Shown here piece by piece: positions 23,363 to 31,508 of a stretch of 64,000 nucleotides of DNA. How positions within the stretch are numbered: the stretch's first letter is position 1; each line of letters begins with the position of its first letter. Origin of the DNA: an uncultured Eubacteriales bacterium (GTDB lineage: Bacteria > Bacillota > Clostridia > Oscillospirales > CAG-272); contig CAKRZR010000010.1 in assembly GCA_934433485.1 (NCBI GenBank), forward strand, positions 1-64,000, in the 5' to 3' direction. The translations under genes were made by a program, and so were the position numbers. A model generated the notes under the pieces. The model was not told where the DNA came from. It worked only from the letters and a program-made list of their open reading frames with translations, and did not search any database.

Positions 23363-24853
23363 GTGAAGAAAGCTACAATTGTAACGATTTTGGCGTCGGC
23401 ACTGCTGCTCTCGTCTCTTGCCGGGTGCGGACAGGGAAGCGAGAAGGAAACGGTCGGGAGCGAGACCACACCGAGCGCGACCGCGAATACGGAGACGGAA
23501 TCCGAAACAGCGCTGACCCGCGAAAACACGCCTGACACCCTGCCCGCGGATCTCGATTTCGGCGGCGAGGACATCCGGATCCTGTACCGCGGCGGCGATC
23601 ATGACGTGCAGGTCGAGATCACGGCGGAGGACACCGGCGACGTGGTGGATTCCTCCATCTTCAACCGGAACATCGCCGTGGAGGACCGGCTGAACATCAA
23701 GCTGCAGTACGAGCCGACCACGGACGACATCCACAACGGTCCCACGACGAACGATCTGGTCAAGGCGGCGGTGGCGGCAGGCGATCCGGTATACGATCTG
23801 TTCGCGAACCACATGAGCCAGACCACGCCGCTGGTGCTGACGCAGCATTTCTACAATCTGTACGCGCAGCCGTACCTCGATTTCGAAATGCCGTGGTGGA
23901 ACCAGTCCTTCAAGGAGCAGGTCACGCTGAACGGCAAGAACTACATGGCGGCGGGCGACATCAGCCAGACAATGCTGCGCGGCACGTATGTAACGATCAT
24001 GAACAAGGCCGTTTTGGATGAATATTACAACGGATACGACGTCTACGATACGGTGCGCTCCGGCGGCTGGACGTTTGACGAATTCCTCCGTCTGGCGGAT
24101 ATGTACCACGATGTAAACGGCGACGGCAAGGCGGATGAGAACGACATTTACGGCGTCATCCGCGACCGGATCGGTATCGTCAACGACGCGCTGATCGGCT
24201 CGTTCGACATTCCGCTTGTGACAAACGACGGCAGCGGTCTGAAGGTCGTATTCAACAGCGAAAAGACCATCAATTTCATCGAACGGATGCAGACGCTGTG
24301 CTACACGAACAATTACGCGATCTCGCAGGAATTCGATCAGCTGCAGAACAAGCTCATGGACGGCACCGCGCTCATGGTGATCTACCGTTTGAGCCTGACC
24401 GAGGCACTGCGCGACATGGAAGCGGACTACATGATCCTGCCCTGCCCGAAATATGACGAGGCGCAGCAGAAATACTGCGGCTTCACGCACAACGGCTTCT
24501 CCGTGTTCTGCATTCCGGTGAGTGCCGCCAATCCGGACATCTCCGCGGCGACACTGGAGGCACTGTGCGCGGAATCGTACCGGCACTGCACGATGGCGTA
24601 CTACGAAACGACGGTCAAGGGCAAGCTGGCGCGCGACGGGGAGACCGCGGAGATGATCGACCTCATCCACGAGGGCATCCGCTTCGACTTCGGCTACGTA
24701 TATTCCGCAAGCCTGGAGAACATCATCCAGATCCCGCGCAGCCACATCAACAACAATCAGACCTCCAAGGGCGCGTCCATTCTGGCTACGAAGGTCGCGC
24801 TGTCCGAGGCAAAGCTGCCGGAGCTGCTCGCCGCCTTTGACGAGTTGAAATAA
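23363..24853 (+). CDS. Extracellular solute-binding lipoprotein (tandem paralogue 1)
   Basis: The GTG start at 23363 follows AAAGGAG by about 8 nt and gives 496 residues beginning MKKATIVTILASALLLSSLAGC, a lipoprotein signal with lipobox LAGC. An acidic, Thr/Glu-rich linker follows. The mature part is a sugar-type solute-binding protein with conserved PWWNQSFKEQV and an EF-hand-like loop DVNGDGKADENDIYG near residue 252. It is a close tandem paralogue of the next gene. No permease genes are adjacent, so it presumably shares a permease encoded elsewhere. Confidence 0.87.
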   Translation: MKKATIVTILASALLLSSLAGCGQGSEKETVGSETTPSATANTETESETALTRENTPDTLPADLDFGGEDIRILYRGGDHDVQVEITAEDTGDVVDSSIFNRNIAVEDRLNIKLQYEPTTDDIHNGPTTNDLVKAAVAAGDPVYDLFANHMSQTTPLVLTQHFYNLYAQPYLDFEMPWWNQSFKEQVTLNGKNYMAAGDISQTMLRGTYVTIMNKAVLDEYYNGYDVYDTVRSGGWTFDEFLRLADMYHDVNGDGKADENDIYGVIRDRIGIVNDALIGSFDIPLVTNDGSGLKVVFNSEKTINFIERMQTLCYTNNYAISQEFDQLQNKLMDGTALMVIYRLSLTEALRDMEADYMILPCPKYDEAQQKYCGFTHNGFSVFCIPVSAANPDISAATLEALCAESYRHCTMAYYETTVKGKLARDGETAEMIDLIHEGIRFDFGYVYSASLENIIQIPRSHINNNQTSKGASILATKVALSEAKLPELLAAFDELK

Positions 24854-24887
24854 TGCGGGATTCACTTTCGCAATTTTTCCGGACACC

Positions 24888-24943
24888 TTGACAAAATCAA
24901 ACGCCTGTGGTATACTTGATTTGGCAATACCACAGGCGTTTTT
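24888..24943 (+). promoter_or_regulatory. Promoter overlapping a terminator-like inverted repeat (SBP 3)
   Basis: TTGACA at 24888-24893, 17 bp, TATACT at 24911-24916. Arms CGCCTGTGGTAT (24902-24913) and ATACCACAGGCG (24927-24938) are followed by five T. The arms are the same as before the previous gene but two bases longer, while the loops differ. This suggests selection on the arms or recent duplication. Confidence 0.8.
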
Positions 24944-24964
24944 GAATAAAAGGAGTAGAAAATT

Positions 24965-26467
24965 GTGAAAAAAGCTACATTTGTAACGATTCTCGCGGCG
25001 CTGATGATCGCGTCCTCCCTTACCTTCACCGGCTGCGGACAGAGCGGGAGCGACGAGACCAAGGGCACGGAAACAACGCCATCCGAGGCGCTCTCGACGG
25101 ATACGGAAAAAGAGGAAGAGACGGTGCAGGGTCGTGAAAACACGCCCGACACGCTGCCCATGGATCTCGATTTCGGCGGCGAGGAGATCTGCATTCTCCA
25201 CCGCGGCGGGGACCATGACGTGCAGGTCGAGATCACGGCGGACAACACCGGCGACGTGGTGGATTCCTCCATTTTCAACCGGAACATCTCCGTGGAGGAT
25301 CGGCTGAACGTCAAGCTTACCTACGTGGGAACGACCGATGAGATCCACGGCATGGACCAGATCAAGGTACTGATGCCGGCTGCCATCAACGCGGGCGACC
25401 CCGTGTACGACCTCATCGCGAGCCACATGAGCCAGATGACGCCGTACGTACTGCAGCAGTATTTTCTCAATCTGAACGCGCAGCCGTATCTCGATTTTGA
25501 AATGCCGTGGTGGAATCCGTCCTTCCGCGAGCAGATCACGCTGAACGGTAAGAACTACATGGCGGCGGGCGACATCAGCCAGACGATGCTGCGCGGCACG
25601 TACGTGACGATCCTGAACAAATCCGTGCTGAACGAGTACCACACGGGCTACGATCCGTATGAAACGGTACGCGCCGGCGGCTGGACGTACGACGAGGTGC
25701 TCCGGCTTGCGGACATCTACCACGACGTAAACGGCGATGGCAAGGCGGATGTGAGCGACATCTACGGCTTCATCCGGGACGCGGTCGGCATCGTCAACGA
25801 CGCGCTGGTCGGTTCGTTTGACATTCCGCTGGTCGAGAACGAGGGGGACACGCTGAAGATCGTGTTCAACAGCGAAAAGACGATCGGCTTCATCGAAAAG
25901 GCGCAGGTCCTCTTCTACGAAAACAACTACGCGATCAAGCAGGAGTACGTCGATCTTGCGAACAAGCTCATGGACGACACCGCGCTGATGACGATCTTCC
26001 GCCTGAGCCTGACCGACTCCCTGCGCGACATGGAGGCGGACTACATGATCCTGCCGTGTCCGAAGTACGACGAAGCACAGCAGAACTATTGCGGCTTCAC
26101 GCACAACGGCTTCTCCGTGTTCTGCATCCCGGTGACGTGCGCCACTCCGGACATCGCCGCGGCGACACTGGAGGCCCTGTGCGCGGAATCGTACCGGACC
26201 TGCACGCTGGCGTACTATGAGACGACGATCAAGGGCAAGCTGGCGCGCGACACCGCCACCGCGGAGATGCTCGACCTCATCCACGCGGGCGTGCGCTTCG
26301 ACTTCGGCTACGTATATTCCGCAAGCCTTGCCGACCTGATCCAGATCCCGCGCAACCACATCAACAACGGGAAGACCTCCAAGGGCGCCTCCACGCTGGC
26401 AAAGAAGGTCGAGTTGTCCGAAAAGAAGCTCCCGGCACTGCTCGAGGCGTTTGAGAACCTCCAGTAA
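24965..26467 (+). CDS. Extracellular solute-binding lipoprotein (tandem paralogue 2)
   Basis: The GTG start at 24965 follows AAAGGAG. The 500-residue product has signal and lipobox TFTGC and a Thr/Glu linker. The mature domain is very similar to the previous gene over its whole length, including ENTPDTLP, PWWNPSFREQITLNGKNYMAAGDISQTMLRG and the loop DVNGDGKADVSDIYG. The two genes clearly arose by tandem duplication. It is also an orphan with respect to permeases. A terminator follows. Confidence 0.87.
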   Translation: MKKATFVTILAALMIASSLTFTGCGQSGSDETKGTETTPSEALSTDTEKEEETVQGRENTPDTLPMDLDFGGEEICILHRGGDHDVQVEITADNTGDVVDSSIFNRNISVEDRLNVKLTYVGTTDEIHGMDQIKVLMPAAINAGDPVYDLIASHMSQMTPYVLQQYFLNLNAQPYLDFEMPWWNPSFREQITLNGKNYMAAGDISQTMLRGTYVTILNKSVLNEYHTGYDPYETVRAGGWTYDEVLRLADIYHDVNGDGKADVSDIYGFIRDAVGIVNDALVGSFDIPLVENEGDTLKIVFNSEKTIGFIEKAQVLFYENNYAIKQEYVDLANKLMDDTALMTIFRLSLTDSLRDMEADYMILPCPKYDEAQQNYCGFTHNGFSVFCIPVTCATPDIAAATLEALCAESYRTCTLAYYETTIKGKLARDTATAEMLDLIHAGVRFDFGYVYSASLADLIQIPRNHINNGKTSKGASTLAKKVELSEKKLPALLEAFENLQ

Positions 26468-26487
26468 AACCGCATACATACTTGGGG

Positions 26488-26522
26488 ACACAGTGGTTTT
26501 CTCGCGAAAATCACTGTGTTTT
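26488..26522 (+). terminator. Intrinsic terminator after the SBP pair
   Basis: Stem ACACAGTGGTTTTC / GAAAATCACTGTGT with loop TCGC, followed by TTTT. It cleanly ends the duplicated solute-binding protein transcripts. Confidence 0.88.
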
Positions 26523-26536
26523 CTCATGCAATTCTC

Positions 26537-26565
26537 TTGACAAACGACCGTGCCGCGTGTATACT
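26537..26565 (+). promoter_or_regulatory. Promoter upstream of HTH membrane regulator
   Basis: TTGACA at 26537-26542, 17 bp, TATACT at 26560-26565. It lies about 240 bases before the start codon. Confidence 0.8.
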
Positions 26566-26672
26566 ATAAAGTAAGAAAAACGACTGTTTTGCATCGCTCG
26601 CTACCGAATAAACGGCGCGTTCGGCGGATCATCTGCCCGATTTCCGCGTGTTTTCCGCAAAAATACGCCACC

Positions 26673-26727
26673 GCAACCGCCGGTTGACAGATTTTCCGGT
26701 CGATTTGGTGGCATGCAACCGCCAGTT
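26673..26727 (+). promoter_or_regulatory. Candidate operator: two direct repeats 42 bp apart
   Basis: GCAACCGCCGGTT at 26673-26685 and GCAACCGCCAGTT at 26715-26727 differ by one base and are spaced by exactly 42 bp, four helical turns. Each is itself nearly palindromic. They lie in the leader of an XRE-family regulator, so autoregulation is plausible. A TATACT at 26732-26737 just downstream could be a second -10 box. Confidence 0.45.
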
Positions 26728-26805
26728 CTGCTATACTGTAGGCACCGAAGCGGAGATTGCAGATGAGACGCCGCACGGATTTTTGAAAATAAGGAGTAAT
26801 ACAAT

Positions 26806-27804
26806 ATGATACTCGCAGACAAAATTATCGCGCTGCGCAAAAAAGCGGGCTGGTCGCAGGAGGAGCTTGCGGAAAAGCTGGGCGTGACCAGGCAGTCCGT
26901 ATCGAAATGGGAGGGCGCGCAGTCGATCCCGGATATGGAGAAGCTTCTCACCTTGAGCCGGATATTCGGCGTATCCACGGACACACTGTTAAAGGATGAA
27001 TTGGACCTTGCGGAGGGCGCGCCGGTGCAGGAGAGCGGAGCCGAAAAGGAAGGCGTACGCCGCGTCACCATGGAGGAAGCGCACGATTACCTCGAAAAAC
27101 GCCGCCACGCGTCCCCGCGGATCGCGCTTGCCACATTTCTCTGCATCCTCTCGCCGGCGCCGCTCATTTTCTTAGCCGGACTGTCGGAGAGTACGGGACT
27201 GTCGGAAAACGGCGCGACGGGTGCTGGACTGTGTCTGCTGTTGCTTATGCTGACCGGCGCCGTGGTGCTGTTCCAGAGATGCGGCGCGGCGGTGCGGGAA
27301 TACGCCTTTCTCGACCGCGAACCGTTTGAGACCGTGTACGGCGTGTCCGGCATGGTGAAGGAACGGCGTGCGTCGTTCCGCGCGACATACGATCGCTGCA
27401 ACACTGCCGGACTGGTGTTGTGCATTCTCGCCGTCCTGCCGCTGTTTGCCGCGATCTTTGTAGACGGCGCGGATATGCTGTATATCGGCGCGGTCTGCCT
27501 GCTTCTGCTCCTTGCCGCCTGCGGTGTGTATGCCTTTGTACGCGGCGGCGTATATGAGAGCGCGATGGATCGGCTCCTGGAGGAGGGCGACTACACGCGC
27601 GAGAACAAATCGAAATCCGCCGTCATCGGCACATTTTCCGCCGCGTACTGGCTCGTCACGACCGCGGTATTCTTCCTTGTCACCTATCTGCCCGCCGACG
27701 CGCCGCTTCTGACCTACAGGGACGGCTGGATCCTCTGGGCAGTCGCCGGCGTACTGTATGCCGCCCTTGTCACGGTGCTGCGGCAGTTCTGCGGCAGAAA
27801 ATAA
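26806..27804 (+). CDS. XRE-family HTH protein with C-terminal membrane domain
   Basis: Residues 4-60 of 332 form a Cro/CI helix-turn-helix (IIALRKKAGWSQEELAEKLGVTRQSVSKWEGAQSIPDMEKL). The rest contains about six hydrophobic segments from residue 105 to the end. This is the membrane-anchored HTH type common in Bacillota; signals and targets are usually unknown. AAGGAG lies about 9 nt before the ATG. A small lipoprotein gene follows after 25 nt, probably in the same transcript. Confidence 0.85.
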   Translation: MILADKIIALRKKAGWSQEELAEKLGVTRQSVSKWEGAQSIPDMEKLLTLSRIFGVSTDTLLKDELDLAEGAPVQESGAEKEGVRRVTMEEAHDYLEKRRHASPRIALATFLCILSPAPLIFLAGLSESTGLSENGATGAGLCLLLLMLTGAVVLFQRCGAAVREYAFLDREPFETVYGVSGMVKERRASFRATYDRCNTAGLVLCILAVLPLFAAIFVDGADMLYIGAVCLLLLLAACGVYAFVRGGVYESAMDRLLEEGDYTRENKSKSAVIGTFSAAYWLVTTAVFFLVTYLPADAPLLTYRDGWILWAVAGVLYAALVTVLRQFCGRK

Positions 27805-27829
27805 AATATAGAAAAAGAGGTTTTCTTGC

Positions 27830-28204
27830 ATGCGTACCACTTATCGGATTTTTTTACACATTCTCGCCCTTGCCGTTGTCGTTTTATGCGTGTCCTGCGG
27901 CAAATCGACCTTTGACAGCAGCCGGGTCGCGAACGAGGACGGGCTTTATCTCAGCTTCACGATGCTGGACAGGTCGGAGGAGACCGAGATCACGGCACGT
28001 GCCGGGGAAGCTCTGTCGGTGCAGATCGCGCTGGAGGCAGGCACGGTCGATCTCGTGATCACAGCCCCCGACGGTACGTCCGCGTATACGGGGACCGGGC
28101 TGACCGACGGCGCGTTTTCGGTCGGATTGTCGGCGGACGGCGCGTACACGATCGCGGTGACGGGCAGCCGCGCGGCGGGGACAGTCGAGGTCGTGCGGGA
28201 ATGA
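27830..28204 (+). CDS. Small hypothetical lipoprotein
   Basis: The 124-residue product starts MRTTYRIFLHILALAVVVLCVSC, a signal peptide with lipobox (Cys23). The mature 100 residues look like a single beta-sandwich (alternating Val/Thr strands, DLVITAPDGTSAYTGTG, and AYTIAVTGSRAAGTVEV). The family is not recognised. AGAGG precedes the ATG. It probably shares a transcript with the HTH membrane protein; a new promoter follows it. Confidence 0.65.
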   Translation: MRTTYRIFLHILALAVVVLCVSCGKSTFDSSRVANEDGLYLSFTMLDRSEETEITARAGEALSVQIALEAGTVDLVITAPDGTSAYTGTGLTDGAFSVGLSADGAYTIAVTGSRAAGTVEVVRE

Positions 28205-28272
28205 CGGCAGGTATGGCAAAAAATTCTACCGTTGGTATTGGTAAATATCAAAGGAATTTTATACGCGGTCTA

Positions 28273-28301
28273 TTGACTTTGTGAAGTGGGTATGGTATAC
28301 T
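28273..28301 (+). promoter_or_regulatory. Promoter of ABC ATPase gene
   Basis: TTGACT at 28273-28278, 17 bp, TATACT at 28296-28301; the start codon is 36 nt further. Confidence 0.85.
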
Positions 28302-28337
28302 ATAGAAAACGAAGTAAGTCAGGAAAGGAAACTACAT

Positions 28338-29042
28338 ATGCTGACGATAACACATTTGACAAAGCGGTACGGCGAGAAGCTGGCGGTGGACGATCTGTCG
28401 CTGCACATCGCGCCCGGCGAGATCTACGGTTTCATCGGACACAACGGCGCGGGCAAGACAACGACGCTCAAGTCCGTGGTGGGGATCCTGCCGTTTGAAG
28501 AGGGCGAGATCACGATCGGCGGCGTGTCGGTCAAAGCGGATCCGCTGTCGGCGAAGAAGAAACTGGCGTACATTCCGGACAACCCGGATCTCTACGAATT
28601 TATGACGGGCGAGAAGTATCTGAACTTCATCGCGGACATTTTCGGGGTGTCGAAGGCGGAGCGGGACGCGCGGATCGCGAAATACGCGGAGATGTTCGCG
28701 CTGACCGCCGATCTTGCGAACCCGATCGCGGCGTACTCCCACGGCATGAAGCAGAAGCTGGCGATCCTCTCCGCGTGGCTCCATACGCCGCAGCTGATTC
28801 TGATGGATGAACCGTTCGTGGGACTGGACCCGGTGGCGTCGCACACCCTGAAGGGCATGATGCGCGAGCATTGCGCGGACGGCGGCGCGATCTTCTTCTC
28901 GACGCACGTTCTGGAGGTCGCCGAAAAGCTCTGCGACAAGGTGGCGATCATCAAAGGCGGCCGACTGATCCGCTCCGGCACGATGGCGGAGGTCAAAGGC
29001 GACGACACGCTCGAGGACGTATTCCTGGAACTGGAGGAATAA
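28338..29042 (+). CDS. ABC transporter ATP-binding protein (ABC-2 type exporter)
   Basis: The 234-residue ATPase has Walker A GHNGAGKTTTLK (near residue 34) and a degenerate signature AYSHGMKQKLAI (in place of LSGGQ). Walker B is LILMDEPFVGLDP and the H-loop is STH. It has the form of exporters paired with an ABC-2 permease. The expected permease partner is at 31509, 2.47 kb downstream, on the far side of an inserted repeat with two genes. AGGAAAGGA precedes the ATG. Confidence 0.92.
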   Translation: MLTITHLTKRYGEKLAVDDLSLHIAPGEIYGFIGHNGAGKTTTLKSVVGILPFEEGEITIGGVSVKADPLSAKKKLAYIPDNPDLYEFMTGEKYLNFIADIFGVSKAERDARIAKYAEMFALTADLANPIAAYSHGMKQKLAILSAWLHTPQLILMDEPFVGLDPVASHTLKGMMREHCADGGAIFFSTHVLEVAEKLCDKVAIIKGGRLIRSGTMAEVKGDDTLEDVFLELEE

Positions 29043-29383
29043 CTTGGGGGAACGGGGGATACGGGGAGAACGACGTGGGAACCTTTCCCGAAAAAAGATT
29101 CCGACACCTCCCAAAACTTTTATGAAAAGGGACTGGATACAGTCTGTGCAAATCTGGGTGGAGTTTTGGCGGGGGACTTTCGGTTTTGACTAAGGTGGAC
29201 GGATGGGTTGCGACCTTGGTTGGCTGTGGTGTGTTCGGATTGTATTGTTAGGAGGTTTTTGTCGTTTGTGACAGTGCTATCGTAAGGTGGCGGTTCGGCT
29301 GGATCGTTTGACGACGTAGGGATGTGCGCTCAGGATATGGTTTGATGCGTTTCCGTATGTGGCTTACGAATGAGGAGAATAGT

Positions 29384-30646
29384 ATGAATCCAAAGAGGAA
29401 TGTTACGGCTCTGGATACGGTGAAGTATGGGATCGTCATGATGCTTGCGAATCTCGGTGGGACGATTGCAGCACTGGTAGTGCTTTCCCTGCTGCGAACG
29501 ATCACGAGCGATCGCTTGCTTGTTCTTGTGCTTTTCCTTGCAGTTCTGATAGTCGGTACACCGATCCTGACATGGTTATATTTCCGGTATAAGATTCCCG
29601 ATATTGTCCCGAAGTGCGGCGATGGCGTATCTTCACGGCGGATGATTTTTGATACCTTTCTCCGTGTGGTGCTGCCTGCGGAGATCATGCGGTGGATCCT
29701 TGTGTCCCTGCCGACAGAACCGGGACATATCTTAGAATTTGGGTATCGCTTTTTTGAAGGCGTATTCGCGTTTTTACCGAATTTCCTGTACGACATAGTG
29801 TACATGTCGCCGCGTGACCGTCTTTCCGCCATTCGGGAATCCGGATATATCGCGGCAGATCATCTCGCGTTTCACGCGGTATATTTTGTATATTTTCTTA
29901 TGACGCTTGCCGTGCTCTATCTGTTGTTTGAGAGAGTATGGCGGGGGTATGAGGGCGAATGCAAGAAGAAAAATCTGACTGCGGATATATCCGGAGCAGA
30001 TGGAATGACACAGAACGAACAGATCATAAAGCGGGATTTTTACTACCAAAGAGACGTTACCGCTGTTGATCGGTGCAAATTCGCCGCGGTTTCTCTCGGC
30101 GCGCAGCTTGGCGCCTATTACTACATCCTGTGCTTTACCTCGCTTTTGTCCATGTGGCAGGGGAGTGCGACCCATGCGGTTCTGCAAGCCCTATGCACAC
30201 TCCCGGTGGCGGCGCTGCTCCCCAGCTTTCTTGTTCATCGTTATCTGACGTCCGTGGTACCGAAGCTGTATTCTCTGCGGGATGAAGAAAAATGGTGGTA
30301 CAAAAAAGCGGTGCGGCTGATGCTTGGCGGGGAGATTTTCCGGTTGCTTGTCGGGCTTATTCCGCTGCCGTTCACGGCGTATGGCGTACTCACCTCTCCC
30401 GTGACGTATCTCCTCTACACGATTGCCTATGTCAATCCAGCCGGGAAGTATGAGGCGATCTTCGTCCACCACAGCGTATCCCCGGTCGATACCGCTGTCT
30501 TCCTTATCATATATGTCCTCTATTTCAGCCTGTACAATTTCTTCCTCTATCGCAGGTGCCGCCATGAGGTCAGACGACAGCATGTCTATCTGACTGGGTG
30601 TCTCCGGGAAAAAGAAAAGTCAGACAGCTATTACTACAAAGGATAA
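29384..30646 (+). CDS. Membrane protein with internal duplication, family not recognised
   Basis: The ATG at 29384 follows TGAGGAG and gives 420 residues; in-frame ATGs further upstream lack a ribosome binding site. There are about eight hydrophobic segments. The protein is two copies of one roughly 190-residue domain: VTALDTVKYGIVMMLANLGG (residue 7) parallels VTAVDRCKFAAVSLGAQLGA (near 224). Later, FRYKIPDIVPK, PAEIMRWILVSLP, FLYDIVYMSP and a tyrosine-rich last helix each recur in the second half. No catalytic motif is seen. GC content looks lower than in its neighbours. It lies inside an interspersed element, with the next gene. Confidence 0.7.
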   Translation: MNPKRNVTALDTVKYGIVMMLANLGGTIAALVVLSLLRTITSDRLLVLVLFLAVLIVGTPILTWLYFRYKIPDIVPKCGDGVSSRRMIFDTFLRVVLPAEIMRWILVSLPTEPGHILEFGYRFFEGVFAFLPNFLYDIVYMSPRDRLSAIRESGYIAADHLAFHAVYFVYFLMTLAVLYLLFERVWRGYEGECKKKNLTADISGADGMTQNEQIIKRDFYYQRDVTAVDRCKFAAVSLGAQLGAYYYILCFTSLLSMWQGSATHAVLQALCTLPVAALLPSFLVHRYLTSVVPKLYSLRDEEKWWYKKAVRLMLGGEIFRLLVGLIPLPFTAYGVLTSPVTYLLYTIAYVNPAGKYEAIFVHHSVSPVDTAVFLIIYVLYFSLYNFFLYRRCRHEVRRQHVYLTGCLREKEKSDSYYYKG

Positions 30647-30671
30647 CAGACCACAGAAAGGAGTTCCTCCC

Positions 30672-31247
30672 ATGAAAGAACGATTCCCGCCTGAGACGGA
30701 ACGCAAGCTGCTTGCCCTTGGAAACCGCAGATACCTCCGGGTGCTTGCCCTGACCATCGGCTGGATCCTATTGGTGCTTGCCGCGTGGCTGTATACCGCC
30801 TTCCATTTCGCGCGCGGCTTCACCTCCCCCTCCCATTTTGTCTTTCCGCTGTTGTGGGTGCTGCCGTTTTATCCGCTCCGGGTGCAGAACACGCTGTGCG
30901 GCAAAACCTTTTACGCCAACGTCGTCTCCGCGAAGTATTCCTCCACATACAAAGCTCTGACCGGGCCGATGACGTGGAAACAGATGCGGGAGATGGAGGT
31001 CTCCACCGCGGATGTGGTGTTTGACGGCGACCACGGCGAGCGGCTGTGTGTTGTGTATAAGGAAAGAAGCGTCCTCGCCAATGAGATCTATTATAAGCCG
31101 GGCGACAGAGTTCTCGTCCTCCGCGGTCTGAAATATCCCGTGAAATGCCCCATCCCCGACGACGCGGAGTATCTCTGCCCCGTCTGCGGCAACTTCATCA
31201 AACCCGGCCGCCGCCGCTGTCCGTGGTGTAAGGCGAATTTCGAGTGA
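30672..31247 (+). CDS. Membrane protein with C-terminal zinc ribbon, family not recognised
   Basis: The 191-residue product has two hydrophobic helices (about residues 23-47 and 55-70) and a central soluble domain of about 80 residues. The C-terminal zinc ribbon is CPVCGNFIKPGRRRCPWC. AAAGGAG precedes the ATG at 30672. It lies 25 nt after the duplicated membrane protein and is probably co-transcribed. Both genes lie between the inverted ends of an interspersed element. No function can be assigned. Confidence 0.7.
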   Translation: MKERFPPETERKLLALGNRRYLRVLALTIGWILLVLAAWLYTAFHFARGFTSPSHFVFPLLWVLPFYPLRVQNTLCGKTFYANVVSAKYSSTYKALTGPMTWKQMREMEVSTADVVFDGDHGERLCVVYKERSVLANEIYYKPGDRVLVLRGLKYPVKCPIPDDAEYLCPVCGNFIKPGRRRCPWCKANFE

Positions 31248-31508
31248 GGCCATATATTGCACATCGGTTATAGAAACATAAAGTTTCCACAAAAATAACG
31301 CCTGCGATAGCCGGTTCGCTCCATGATCAAGCGTGATCGCCAAACAATCCAAGCCAAACGCTGCCTTAGACTTGCACAAACGAAATTCTATCCCCTCCAT
31401 TTATAAAAGTTCTTGCCAAGGCTGGAACGAACAAGTTCGTTCTCAAGAAGCCGCGTTCCCCTCGTTCTCCCCATGTTTGACTCGTACTCTCTGTGAGGAT
31501 TTTCGATT

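Larger units (their letters stand above)
29043..31478. mobile_element. Large interspersed element carrying two genes, splitting an ABC exporter operon
   Basis: The left end begins at the ATPase stop: GGGGGAACGGGGGATACGGGG, a CGTGGGAACC...GATTCCGACACC hairpin of the alternative class, TCCCAAAACTTTTATG and GTCTGTGCAAATC. The interior motif GCTATCGTAAGGTGGCGGTT lies near 29275. The right end at about 31368-31478 has CTTGCACAAACGAAATTC, TATAAAAGTTCTTGCCAAGGC, tip palindrome GAACGAACAAGTTCGTTC (31425-31442), AAGAAGCCGCG and TTCCCC units. Two genes with no obvious link to the exporter lie between. The ends are those of the family; that the whole unit moved together is inference. Confidence 0.6.

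Noticed and set aside
22445..26527. A 1360-codon open frame on the minus strand across the dehydrogenase and two SBP genes
   Set aside because: It is opposite three well-supported genes and repeats itself only because the SBPs are paralogues. High GC at third positions keeps the antisense frame free of stops.
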